Below, piece by piece: positions 23,974 to 32,810 of a DNA stretch of 64,000 bases. Position 1 is the first letter of the stretch; every line of letters starts with the position of its first letter. The position numbers and the translations under genes were made by a program. The notes beneath the pieces are model-generated. The model ran no database searches, was not told the DNA's origin, and was given only the letters and a program-made list of their open reading frames with translations. The stretch is taken from the NCBI GenBank assembly GCA_001897525.1, contig MKTB01000007.1, positions 104,810 to 168,809 of the forward strand. The letters are read 5' to 3'. The stretch comes from Bacteroidetes bacterium 43-16. Lineage in GTDB: Bacteria > Bacteroidota > Bacteroidia > Chitinophagales > Chitinophagaceae.

Positions 23974-26691
23974 CTATTTATCATTACTGTCAAAATGTGC
24001 CGGTAAGCTGAATGCTATATGTGCACCTACGGCATAACTGGTATCTGCCCAGATCCTGCCATTATGCAAATCTATAATTTTTTTACTAATTGCAAGCCCC
24101 AGGCCACTGCCCTCGGGCTTTCTCAGACTCTGGTTCTGAGCCTGGAAAAATTTATCAAAAATAAGTTCCTTCTCTCCTGCGTCAATGCCCTTACCATCAT
24201 CACTCACCCATACCTGCCATTCATCTTCTGTAAAGTGGGTATGAACGGTTATTTTTGTTTTGGCATATTTGAGCGCATTGCCCATGAGGTTCACCAGCAC
24301 CTGCTTGATGAGGTCGCGGTCGCAGCTCAGGAGCATCATGGCATTGGTCAATTGCAGTTCCAGCTGCAGTGCTTTCATCTGGATGCTGCCTTCCAGTGTC
24401 TGGGCGACTTCGCGCACCAGGTCCCGGAGATCTACCTGGCTTAAGTTCAGCCGCTGCTTACCTGCCTCAAACTTCTCAATCCTCAGCACCTGGTTGATCA
24501 GGTTGGCCAGGCGATTGGCCTCATTAATGGTTGATTGCAGGTACATTTCTTTGGTTGTCTCATCCAGGTCGGGATTGTCCAGCACAATCTCACTTAATGC
24601 GATGATAGAAGTTAAGGGGGTCTTCAACTCATGCGTGACGGTGTACAGGAATTCATTCTTGATCTGGTCCGCTTTGTTCAGTTCTTCATTCGCTTTTTTA
24701 AGTGCGCTGCTCGCCTTTTGCAATTCCGCAGATTTCTTCATCAGTTCGCGGTTGAACTCTCTTACCTTTTGATTTTCCTGGATAATGGCATACATCTCCC
24801 GGTAAGAGATCTCCTCTTCCAGTGTCGAACGCTTGATCAGGGAACGGGCTGCAGTAGCCCCGATGACACCACCCAGCAACCTTTCTGTAAAGGCCACCAA
24901 ACGGTTATGTGCCGGTTCATGCGGATCAATTTCAATATCGTTTTTCTCGGCATATTTGATGATCAGTCCCTCTGCTTTGCCCACACCGATAAAGCTGCCC
25001 AACACCTGGTACAGGTCCTTAAGCTGTGCCCTGCCCTTCCAGGCCATATCTATATTCAGCTCCCGGTCATACTTATCATTGTCCACATACAGCTCACTAA
25101 AATAAGACTCCTGCGAGCTCTTCTTGGTAAACATCGACACCAGCACCAGGGTGAGCACATTAAGGCCTAGACTCCAGAACAGGCTATGGGCCAATGGCGG
25201 CAGGGCCTGAAGCCCAAACAGAGCTTTGGGCTTCAGGAATGAGATGCCCAATAAGCCGGTATCCAGCACGCTTTTAGGAATTAAAAAAGAACCTGCCAAT
25301 TGAGGTACCAATGCAGTGTACATCCATACCGTAAACCCGATACACAAACCTGCTATAACGCCCTTTTTATTGGCATCTTTAAAGTAGAGGCCTGCAAACA
25401 GCGCCGGGGCAAAATTAGCGACAGCAGCAAAAGACAGCAGCCCTATGGAGACCAGGGAGGTGCGTGGAGCAAAGAATACATAGAAGATAAGTGCAGCCAA
25501 CAGTATCCCGATAATGGATAGCCTGCGGATCAGTAAAATACGTTTCAGGTTGTTCTGTGCCTCTCCTTTCCTGACGGTATAGGAAGTTAAGAACAAAGGG
25601 ATCACAATATTATTGCTTACCATAATACTCAGAGCGATGGTCTCCATAATGATCATCCCCGTTGCCGCGCTCAGGCCGCCCAGCCAGGTAAATACAGCCA
25701 GGGCATAGGATTTAAGCTTAATGGGTATCGCCAGCACATAAGTATCCGGCAGCACTTCTGTGCCCTGGAACATATACATACCGCATAAGGCAATCGGCAG
25801 CACCACGATGTTCATCAGGATAAGATAAGTAGGAAAAGACCAGGCCGAGTGCTTCAGGTTGGCCTGGTTATCATTCTCCACGAAATTGATATGAAATTGC
25901 CGGGGCAGCAGGATGATGGCAAAGGAAGACAGGCAAAGCATCGTCATCCAGTTCATATAGCCGCTGCTGTCCTTTATGGTAAACAGTTTTGAGATATCCT
26001 GTGTCGCACCCACCTTAGCAACCATATCGCCCAGCCCGTCGAACACACCAAAAATAATAAAGCCACCTACCACGACCAGTACCAAAAGTTTAAATATTGA
26101 TTCAAAAGCAATCACCGCCATAAGTCCCGGATGCTTCTCTGATGTATCCAGTTTTCGTGCACCGTATAAAATGGAAAATACAGCGATAACAATGGTTGTG
26201 GCCAAAGCAATGGAATTGAGATTGGAAGCGGGCTTGATCTCTTCTATCAAATCCACGTGGTTAAAGACTTCCAGGCTGGAAACAATGGCTTTCAGTTGCA
26301 GGGCAATATAGGGCACCAGGCCGAAGATACAGCAGATCGTCACCAGCGCACCCAGGGTAGAGCTTTTGCCAAACCGCACACTGATAAAGTCTGCAATGGA
26401 AGCAATATGTAATTGTTTACTGATCTTAAATATCTTCTGCATCATGCCGTAGCTCATGGCCAGCATGATCGTAGGGCCGAGGTAAATAGTGAGGAAGTCG
26501 ATACCGCTTTGCGAAGCTCTGCCCACACCGCCATAATAGGTCCAGGTGGTACAATATACCGCCATGGCAAAGGTATGCAACCAGGGATGCCTGATCCATT
26601 TATTGTCCTTACTTAAGCGCTGTGCCCTGTTGGCAATAAGGAAGAGCAGCAATAAATACAACAATCCGAAAACAACAACCCAGGTATTCAT
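23974..26691 (-). CDS. SLC5 sodium:solute symporter-histidine kinase fusion (CbrA/CrbS-like)
   Basis: 905 aa. Residues ~1-515 form a sodium/solute symporter-like unit with about 13 helices (AVYCTTWTYYGGVGRASQSG, FAPALFAGLYFKDANKKG). Residues ~540-630 resemble the STAC linker of such kinases, followed by a coiled coil (~640-675). HisKA has H687 in VTHELKTPLTS, and the HATPase has NLMGNALKYAK, SDDGKGID and GSGLGLAI. Related proteins (CbrA for histidine, CrbS for acetate-linked control of acs) couple substrate binding or transport to phosphorylation. Its ATG overlaps the stop of the small upstream gene (ATGA), and the receiver gene follows by 5 bp. An acetate signal is inferred from the acs gene in the cluster. 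Confidence 0.9.
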   Translation of the reverse strand: MNTWVVVFGLLYLLLLFLIANRAQRLSKDNKWIRHPWLHTFAMAVYCTTWTYYGGVGRASQSGIDFLTIYLGPTIMLAMSYGMMQKIFKISKQLHIASIADFISVRFGKSSTLGALVTICCIFGLVPYIALQLKAIVSSLEVFNHVDLIEEIKPASNLNSIALATTIVIAVFSILYGARKLDTSEKHPGLMAVIAFESIFKLLVLVVVGGFIIFGVFDGLGDMVAKVGATQDISKLFTIKDSSGYMNWMTMLCLSSFAIILLPRQFHINFVENDNQANLKHSAWSFPTYLILMNIVVLPIALCGMYMFQGTEVLPDTYVLAIPIKLKSYALAVFTWLGGLSAATGMIIMETIALSIMVSNNIVIPLFLTSYTVRKGEAQNNLKRILLIRRLSIIGILLAALIFYVFFAPRTSLVSIGLLSFAAVANFAPALFAGLYFKDANKKGVIAGLCIGFTVWMYTALVPQLAGSFLIPKSVLDTGLLGISFLKPKALFGLQALPPLAHSLFWSLGLNVLTLVLVSMFTKKSSQESYFSELYVDNDKYDRELNIDMAWKGRAQLKDLYQVLGSFIGVGKAEGLIIKYAEKNDIEIDPHEPAHNRLVAFTERLLGGVIGATAARSLIKRSTLEEEISYREMYAIIQENQKVREFNRELMKKSAELQKASSALKKANEELNKADQIKNEFLYTVTHELKTPLTSIIALSEIVLDNPDLDETTKEMYLQSTINEANRLANLINQVLRIEKFEAGKQRLNLSQVDLRDLVREVAQTLEGSIQMKALQLELQLTNAMMLLSCDRDLIKQVLVNLMGNALKYAKTKITVHTHFTEDEWQVWVSDDGKGIDAGEKELIFDKFFQAQNQSLRKPEGSGLGLAISKKIIDLHNGRIWADTSYAVGAHIAFSLPAHFDSNDK

Positions 26692-26885
26692 TTCTTTATT
26701 TTTTTACTCATTACGACCAATGCGATGGCCAGAACGGCAAGCACCCAAACGCCAAAAATATAAACTGCCTGTACCGGTATGCCCCATATAAGCTTATAGG
26801 TATCAAAAACGGTGATCAGCGGAAAAACCATAAACAGCATCAATAAGAAACCTATCAATACCACTCTTTGCTGTTTCATCTTCAA
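26688..26885 (-). CDS. Small two-helix membrane protein, DUF3311-like, coupled to the symporter-kinase
   Basis: 65 aa with two hydrophobic helices (~8-25 and ~38-58) joined by FDTYKLIWGIPVQAVYIFG and a lysine-rich end (SKKIKK). The GIP-aromatic turn and layout resemble DUF3311/YhdT-type small proteins that accompany SLC5 symporters. Its stop shares an ATGA overlap with the kinase start, so translation is coupled and a stable complex is likely. Assignment to DUF3311 is by eye. Confidence 0.7.
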   Translation of the reverse strand: MKMKQQRVVLIGFLLMLFMVFPLITVFDTYKLIWGIPVQAVYIFGVWVLAVLAIALVVMSKKIKK

Positions 26886-26908
26886 GGAATTTATAATTGC
26901 ATAAAAAT

Positions 26909-26940
26909 ATAAAACCTCAGGCAGAAACCTAAGGTTTTAT
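26909..26940 (-). terminator. Intrinsic terminator-like hairpin inside the cluster
   Basis: ATAAAACCTCAGG (26909-26921) pairs with CCTAAGGTTTTAT (26928-26940), one mismatch. On the minus strand it ends in TTTTATATTTTTATG and lies only ~23 bp before the ATG of the small membrane protein. It separates the MFS/small-protein genes from the sensor genes, either as a terminator or a leaky attenuator. Confidence 0.65.
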
Positions 26941-26959
26941 ACGTTTATATTGAAGGCGG

Positions 26960-27193
26960 CTAAGGCCTGTCATCACCGAATTCGCCCTGCAAAGCGTAAA
27001 TGCCGAATATCAGCAAACCGCCTACAATGATCGGTAACAGGACAAACAAAATGATGATACCGAAAACCAGATCTTCCTGCTTGTCGCTCGTAATTTTCGG
27101 GAAGCCGAATTCCGTGATGCCGAAATAGGCAACCGCAATGGCCATCGCTATCCAAACGATACCTAAAACTCTTTTAATTGAATTCATATCCAA
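26960..27193 (-). CDS. Small membrane protein downstream of the MFS transporter
   Basis: 77 aa with two hydrophobic helices (residues ~9-27 and ~43-65) and an acidic end (GEFGDDRP). It lies 25 bp after the MFS transporter gene on the same strand and 19 bp before a hairpin, so it is the last gene of that unit. Similar short proteins accompany MHS transporters in Bacteroidota. I cannot name a family with certainty. A stabilising or accessory role for the transporter is plausible but unproven. Confidence 0.65.
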   Translation of the reverse strand: MDMNSIKRVLGIVWIAMAIAVAYFGITEFGFPKITSDKQEDLVFGIIILFVLLPIIVGGLLIFGIYALQGEFGDDRP

Positions 27194-27218
27194 AATAATT
27201 TAATCGTTAATAATATTT

Positions 27219-28745
27219 TTATTCACTTAAAGTCCTTGGTTTGTTACTTACATAGATCACACCTATGACAAAACATACAGCGGCCACAATGATCGGGTAC
27301 CAAAGGCCTTCCAGGTACCATTGCTGATGCCCGCTGGCTTTTGCATTACTCACGAGGTAAGTACCTACAGCCGGCAGTAAGCCTCCGAACACCCCATTAC
27401 CAATGTGGTAAGGCAGGCTCATAGAAGTGTAACGGATATTAGTTGGGAAGAGCTCTACCAGGAATGCCGCTATAGGGCCATACACCATGGTTACAAATAC
27501 TACCTGCACAAATACCATCAGGATCAGTGTCCAGCGGTCGCTGCTATTGATATGTACTTCTACCGTCTCTTTAGCCTTGGCCGTATTTTTCACACCTGCG
27601 GCATCCAGTGGTGTTGCTATTGTTTTTTTATGAATAGTACCATCAGTATAGGTTGTGGTCGTTACTTCTTTGGCTATAGACACACCATGATCCTCTTCTG
27701 TAGTTGTGGCCACTTCAGGCGCTGCTGCTACGGCCGTTTTATTGGCTACATTGGTGGTCTGGAACATCTTATCGTAGATGGGGCGATAAGAGCATAATGC
27801 AATCAGCATACCACCCAGCATGATCCATTTACGGCCCACTTTATCGCTCAACCAGCCGAATAGTAAAAACAAAGGTGTACCCATCACCAGGGCAATAAAC
27901 ATCAGGTTATCTACCTGCCCTTTATCGATCTTCATGGTGTTTTCCAGGAAACTCATCGCGTAAAACTGCCCGGTGTACCATACTACACCCTGCCCCATGA
28001 CCATACCAAACAAGGCCAGCAATACATATTTAAAGTTCAGTTTGTTGCCGAAGCTCTCTTTAAGCGGGTTCTTAACGATCTTGCCGCTTTCTTTTGCTTT
28101 AGCGAACATAGGCGATTCATCCATATTTTTACGGATCAGGTAAGAGACCAGTACCATCAGGATCGACACCCAGAAAGGCACACGCCATCCCCACTCACTA
28201 AAGGCTTCTTTGCTTAAGGTCACACGGGTACCCATAATTACGAGTAAAGAAATGAACAGGCCTAGTGTTGCCGTAGCCTGTATCCAGGAAGTCATATAGC
28301 CGCGTTTACTGGAGTCGGAGTGCTCTGCCACATAAGTAGCGGCACCGCCATATTCACCGCCGAGTGCAAGCCCCTGCAACAGCCTTAATATAAGGACCAG
28401 GAAAGGGGCCAGGAAGCCGATGGTCTCATAAGAAGGAATACAACCGATGAGGAAGGTAGCCCCACCCATGATCAATAAGGTGACCATAAAAGTATATTTA
28501 CGACCGATAAGATCACCCAGTCTGCCGAAGAAAAGCGCCCCGAAAGGTCTTACCACGAAACCTGCCGCAAAGGTGGCCAGGGTACTGAGGAAAGCCGCTG
28601 TAGGATTGTCTTGCGGGAAAAATTTGGAAGAAATGATGGTAGCAAGGCTACCGAAAATGAAGAAGTCATACCACTCGATCATAGTACCTACAGAAGAGGC
28701 ACCGATCACCTTGAGTAGGGTCTTATTTTTGCTTGGACTGCTCAT
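27219..28745 (-). CDS. MFS transporter, metabolite:H+ symporter (MHS) family
   Basis: 508 aa, 12 helices. GTMIEWYDFFIFG at the start, the motif GRLGDLIGRKYTF between helices 2 and 3 and the second-half WLSDKVGRKW identify the MHS family (ProP, KgtP, ShiA relatives). These import carboxylates, betaine/proline or shikimate with protons. An unusual long cytosolic loop of ~85 residues between helices 6-8 (rich in Thr, Lys and Ala, residues ~335-400) is larger than in KgtP. In this cluster a carboxylate such as acetate is a reasonable guess. Inner membrane. Confidence 0.88.
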   Translation of the reverse strand: MSSPSKNKTLLKVIGASSVGTMIEWYDFFIFGSLATIISSKFFPQDNPTAAFLSTLATFAAGFVVRPFGALFFGRLGDLIGRKYTFMVTLLIMGGATFLIGCIPSYETIGFLAPFLVLILRLLQGLALGGEYGGAATYVAEHSDSSKRGYMTSWIQATATLGLFISLLVIMGTRVTLSKEAFSEWGWRVPFWVSILMVLVSYLIRKNMDESPMFAKAKESGKIVKNPLKESFGNKLNFKYVLLALFGMVMGQGVVWYTGQFYAMSFLENTMKIDKGQVDNLMFIALVMGTPLFLLFGWLSDKVGRKWIMLGGMLIALCSYRPIYDKMFQTTNVANKTAVAAAPEVATTTEEDHGVSIAKEVTTTTYTDGTIHKKTIATPLDAAGVKNTAKAKETVEVHINSSDRWTLILMVFVQVVFVTMVYGPIAAFLVELFPTNIRYTSMSLPYHIGNGVFGGLLPAVGTYLVSNAKASGHQQWYLEGLWYPIIVAAVCFVIGVIYVSNKPRTLSE

Positions 28746-28809
28746 AGTTCTGATTGCTTTTGAGTATTAAATAATTTGTGTTGTAGAAATAACTTGTTTT
28801 GAAACGCTT

Positions 28810-30252
28810 TTAGAGGAAGACATGGAATTGTACGATAAACTCTCCCTTGCTGTCGCTGACCACGTACTCGTTGTTTTCCCTGAAGTAGAGTGGCCTATGG
28901 CTGTACTGTGCCGTGATCTTTGCATTATGCCCGTTCAGGAAAAAGTTGGAACCGATGTCCCAGGAGTTGGCGTTCTGGTCCGTTACTTCTAATGCTTTAT
29001 AGGTATTGGCTACATAAGGCATGATCCTTACCTTCTGGTTAGTGCTCCATTTCGGGATCAGGTAGCCCAGGTGAGCATACACCATCTGCCCGGTACCAAA
29101 CATAAGCCTGCTGTTGCCCGCACCGCTGATACTGGAAGGTGTAGTAGCCGCAGGGTTCAGGCCACTGGCTACGTTCATGATACCAATACTCCGGTTATAG
29201 TTAGGACCGAAATTATAATTGTAGTAAGCCGCGTAGAAGCTGATGGCAGCTTTCTTTGAAGGATCGCCCACGGGCATATCTCCATACACATCTGCACCAA
29301 ACATATTAATGTCATGCTTTTCTACCGCACCGGCGCTGCTCAGGCTCTTTGTACCATCACTGTTGTGGTAAAAGCCTGCGCCCACATTCAATACCTTTTT
29401 AGTACCCAGGTAAGTCCCTACGCGGTAACCTAAAAAGTTAGACTCTTTATCAAAAAACTGGTAATCTACATAGCCTTGTATAGCAGGCTTACTATCCCCG
29501 TTATTGTCCACGGCTATACTGCCTTTCAGGGAATCATAAACCGGCACTATGTTCGTAGCAAAGGGTTTGTTCAGGGAAAAGTTATAACTGAATTTTTTGA
29601 AATTACCTTTGATGTACATCCCCATCTGGCGGGCAAACTGATCGGAGTTATCGATCAAAGCCCAGTTGACGATAGGTGCATCAAGGGTCATCATGTTTAA
29701 GGTGCTGGAACTGGTGAGCCGGCTTACCCCGTTAAACAAATGCATACCTGCCCCGAAGTGTAAAGAGAACTCGTTCTTCTTATTTTTTAATTTATCGATC
29801 TCGGGAATAATGGCATATTCTGCATATGCATCGTGAATAAACAAGCCTGGCTTCTTCCCGGCACCATATCCTCCTGTGCCCGAAGAACCGCTGGCACCAC
29901 CGCTGGCAAAAGATTGGTTATTGATACCAAAATGAGAAAGGATCAGGAAACGATCAGATATCTGTGCGTAAAAGATGAGACGGGACCTGCGCAGCCCGAT
30001 ATCGAAAGTATTGTCTTTCGCTTCTCCGTTTACCATAGTATTGGGATTATTCTGGTTAGAACGTACCCACACCTGGTTCATGAAAAGAAAACGCAGGTAC
30101 TTGGAACCTGAAGGGTCCAGGTTTATTTTTAAACCGGCACCATAATTATCGGTAAGCGCTTGTGGCTTTGTAGTATCTGATTGTGCCAATACGGAAGGAC
30201 CAAGTAGGGAAGCCGCTATCAACAAGGGGAAAAATGAACTTCTGTTAAGCAT
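28810..30252 (-). CDS. Outer-membrane porin-like beta-barrel protein
   Basis: 480 aa. A signal peptide of ~23 residues (ending SVLAQ) precedes a barrel protein with many alternating aromatic strands and a terminal hydrophobic strand (FIVQFHVFL). The LRRSRLIFYAQISDRFLILSHFG region resembles OprO/P-like or DUF-type porins of Bacteroidota. Its position before the MFS transporter gene on the same strand suggests that it lets the same substrate through the outer membrane. Substrate unknown. Confidence 0.75.
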   Translation of the reverse strand: MLNRSSFFPLLIAASLLGPSVLAQSDTTKPQALTDNYGAGLKINLDPSGSKYLRFLFMNQVWVRSNQNNPNTMVNGEAKDNTFDIGLRRSRLIFYAQISDRFLILSHFGINNQSFASGGASGSSGTGGYGAGKKPGLFIHDAYAEYAIIPEIDKLKNKKNEFSLHFGAGMHLFNGVSRLTSSSTLNMMTLDAPIVNWALIDNSDQFARQMGMYIKGNFKKFSYNFSLNKPFATNIVPVYDSLKGSIAVDNNGDSKPAIQGYVDYQFFDKESNFLGYRVGTYLGTKKVLNVGAGFYHNSDGTKSLSSAGAVEKHDINMFGADVYGDMPVGDPSKKAAISFYAAYYNYNFGPNYNRSIGIMNVASGLNPAATTPSSISGAGNSRLMFGTGQMVYAHLGYLIPKWSTNQKVRIMPYVANTYKALEVTDQNANSWDIGSNFFLNGHNAKITAQYSHRPLYFRENNEYVVSDSKGEFIVQFHVFL

Positions 30253-30335
30253 AAGATTGCGATTTTTTCTTATGCTAATTTTGAGATAAAGAATTTGGTT
30301 TACAAATTTTTACTACTTCCCTGCTAAATGTATAG

Positions 30336-30755
30336 CTAATGCTTAAACCGGTCCCAGCGGATCACCATATATTTATCACCCAGCTCTGTGATCAAAACGC
30401 CGGCTCCCTTCAGGTCCTGGCGGTTCTTAGAGAACTCCACCAACTCATCATGAGACAAAACCTGGTAGGTAGGTTTGTACTCTAAATTCTCCGGTCTTGT
30501 GATCCCGAACTTCTTCACCCAGTTCATCACGCTCACGTGGCTGATGCCTAAAATACGCTCGATCTCACGAAAAGTAACCCCTTCAATATACAACTGAAGT
30601 GCCTTGATGACGTAATACGAATCTATGTTCTTACCTTCTTTGGTAACGGTATAAAAATAGCCACAATCCTTGCATTTGTACCGTTGGCGGCCTTTAACGA
30701 CACCGCTTTTCGTGTACTCTTGTGACTTGCATTTGGGGCAGAATATTTTTTCCAT
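30336..30755 (-). CDS. Zinc-ribbon/helix-turn-helix protein resembling IS1 InsA, without a transposase partner
   Basis: 139 aa. The N-terminal zinc ribbon has CPKC (residues ~6-9) and CKDC (~28-31) around GRQRYKC, as in IS1 InsA. A helix-turn-helix follows (LYIEGVTFREIERILGIS-HVSVMNWVKK, ~52-80). The last ~55 residues (VLSHDELVEFSKNRQDL ... DKYMVIRWDRFKH) are not part of InsA. No InsB/DDE frame, terminal inverted repeat or frameshift window lies nearby, so it is not an active element. Lying between the acetyl-CoA synthetase gene (divergent) and the porin gene, it probably acts as a domesticated DNA-binding regulator; that role is inference. Confidence 0.75.
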   Translation of the reverse strand: MEKIFCPKCKSQEYTKSGVVKGRQRYKCKDCGYFYTVTKEGKNIDSYYVIKALQLYIEGVTFREIERILGISHVSVMNWVKKFGITRPENLEYKPTYQVLSHDELVEFSKNRQDLKGAGVLITELGDKYMVIRWDRFKH

Positions 30756-30892
30756 GACCTAAAATTAGCCATTGCTTTTGATAAATTATATACCTTTTTA
30801 CCATAAATATACCTATTTAGCAACATACAGTTTAGCATTCTTACTATATGATTCTAATTTAGTTGTTGTAAATAATCAACCAAATTCATAGC
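30756..30892. promoter_or_regulatory. Divergent control region between the InsA-like gene and acs
   Basis: 137 bp of A/T-rich DNA must hold both promoters. Only imperfect -7 matches are visible (TAATTTTA on the minus strand, TAATTTAG on the plus strand), which suggests activator-dependent promoters. Confidence 0.45.
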
Positions 30893-32806
30893 ATGTCTTA
30901 TCCCTACCAAATCCAATCATACGAGCAGTATCGCAGTGTTTATGCAGAAAGTATCCATCACCCGGAAGCCTTCTGGGCCGGGGTTGCCGGGCATTTCTCC
31001 TGGCATAAAAAATGGGAGCAGGTACTGGAATGGGATTTCAAAACGGCACATATTGCCTGGTTTAAAGGAGCGCAATTGAATGTTGCTGAAAATTGCCTGG
31101 ACCGGCATCTTGCTGCAAAAGGAGATCAACCGGCCCTGATCTGGGAACCCAATGATCCGGAAGATGCTTCCCGGACACTGACTTATACAGAACTGCATCA
31201 TAAAGTAATGCAGTTTGCCCATGTACTCAAAAACAATGGTGTAAGCAAGGGCGACCGTGTCTGTATCTATATGGGCATGATCCCCGAGCTGGTTATTGCC
31301 ATGCTGGCCTGTGCCCGCATAGGTGCGGTACATTCTGTTATATTTGGCGGCTTCAGTGCGCAGAGTATCGCAGACCGCATACAGGATGCGGAGGCCAATA
31401 CCGTCATCACTTGTGATGGTGCTTACCGGGGCAATAAAGTGATCCCGCTCAAATCCACGATTGACGATGCTTTACCCTTTTGTCCTTCGGTCAAAAAAGT
31501 GATTGTGTGCACCCATACGCGCACCCCCGTAAGTATGCTCAAAGGCCGTGATATCTGGTGGGAAGATGAAGTGGCGCTGGTAGCAGAGCAGGGTAACCCG
31601 TATATCGCACCGGAAAGTATGGATGCAGAAGACACGCTGTTCATCCTTTATACCTCCGGTTCTACGGGTAAGCCCAAAGGTGTGGTGCATACCACAGCCG
31701 GTTACCTGGTCTGGGCCAATTATACTTTTGTAAACGTGTTCCAGTACCGGCAAGGCGATGTTCACTTCTGTACCGCAGATATCGGCTGGATCACCGGGCA
31801 TACGAGTGTGGTCTATGGCCCGCTCTCTGCAGGCGCTACCACGCTGATGTATGAAGGTATTCCTACCTGGCCGGATGCGGGCCGCTTATGGGAGATTGTA
31901 GAAAAGCATAAGGCCACTACCCTCTTTACTGCGCCCACAGCGATCAGGAGCCTGATGGGCTTCAATACCGAATTTCTGAAAGACAAGGACCTGTCCAGCC
32001 TGAAAACACTGGGCACGGCAGGGGAACCCATCAATAGTGAGGCCTGGCATTGGTTCCATAAGAATGCAGGTAAAAGCTCTATTCCCCTGGTGGATACCTG
32101 GTGGCAGACAGAAACGGGAGGACCCATGATCGGCAGCCTTTCGGGCGTTACACCTACAAAAGTATCCTGCGCCACCTTACCTATGCCGGGTATACAGCCT
32201 GTGCTTGTAGACGAACAGGGCCACATTTTAGAGGGCAATGATGTAAGTGGTAATTTATGCATTAAGTTTCCCTGGCCGGGAATGTTGCGCACGACCTACG
32301 GAGATCATGAACGGTTCCGGCAAACCTATTTCAGCACTTATGAAAATATGTATTTCACCGGGGATGGCTGTATGCGCGATGAAGAGGGTTTTTATAAGAT
32401 CACTGGCCGGGTGGATGATGTGCTGAATGTAAGCGGTCACCGGCTGGGCACGGCAGAGGTAGAGAATGCGATCAATATGCACCTGGGCGTGGTAGAAAGC
32501 GCCATTGTGGGCTATCCTCATGATGTGAAAGGGGAAGGTATCTACGCCTATATTGTCTATAAGGGCCATGAGGACGAGGATAACCTTACCCGGCAGGATA
32601 TAGCCCTGACGGTTTCGAGGATCATCGGGCCTATAGCCAAGCCGGACAAGATCCAGTTTGTAAGGGATCTGCCCAAAACAAGAAGCGGAAAGATCATGAG
32701 AAGGATACTGCGTAAAATTGCAGAAGGGGAATTAAATCAGCTGGGTGATACTTCTACCCTACTGGACCCTACGGTCGTAGAGGAGATTAAGTCCGGGCGG
32801 CTGTAA
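30893..32806 (+). CDS. acs: Acetyl-CoA synthetase
   Basis: 637 aa, full length. ANL motifs are YTSGSTGKPKGVVHT near residue 253, the core VDTWWQTETGG (acetate/propionate-type tryptophan pocket), GDGCMRDEEGFYKITGRVDDVLNVSGHRL, and K600 in the C-terminal RSGKIMRRILR. That lysine is the site acetylated in other Acs enzymes. It converts acetate, CoA and ATP to acetyl-CoA in the cytoplasm. Divergent from the InsA-like gene and at the head of the symporter-kinase cluster. No clear -7 element, so it may be strongly regulated. Confidence 0.95.
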   Translation: MSYPYQIQSYEQYRSVYAESIHHPEAFWAGVAGHFSWHKKWEQVLEWDFKTAHIAWFKGAQLNVAENCLDRHLAAKGDQPALIWEPNDPEDASRTLTYTELHHKVMQFAHVLKNNGVSKGDRVCIYMGMIPELVIAMLACARIGAVHSVIFGGFSAQSIADRIQDAEANTVITCDGAYRGNKVIPLKSTIDDALPFCPSVKKVIVCTHTRTPVSMLKGRDIWWEDEVALVAEQGNPYIAPESMDAEDTLFILYTSGSTGKPKGVVHTTAGYLVWANYTFVNVFQYRQGDVHFCTADIGWITGHTSVVYGPLSAGATTLMYEGIPTWPDAGRLWEIVEKHKATTLFTAPTAIRSLMGFNTEFLKDKDLSSLKTLGTAGEPINSEAWHWFHKNAGKSSIPLVDTWWQTETGGPMIGSLSGVTPTKVSCATLPMPGIQPVLVDEQGHILEGNDVSGNLCIKFPWPGMLRTTYGDHERFRQTYFSTYENMYFTGDGCMRDEEGFYKITGRVDDVLNVSGHRLGTAEVENAINMHLGVVESAIVGYPHDVKGEGIYAYIVYKGHEDEDNLTRQDIALTVSRIIGPIAKPDKIQFVRDLPKTRSGKIMRRILRKIAEGELNQLGDTSTLLDPTVVEEIKSGRL

Positions 32807-32810
32807 TAGA

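Noticed and set aside
30336..30755. Active IS1 insertion sequence
   Set aside because: There is no InsB/DDE transposase frame, no frameshift window, no terminal inverted repeats and no target-site duplication, and the C-terminus is not InsA-like.
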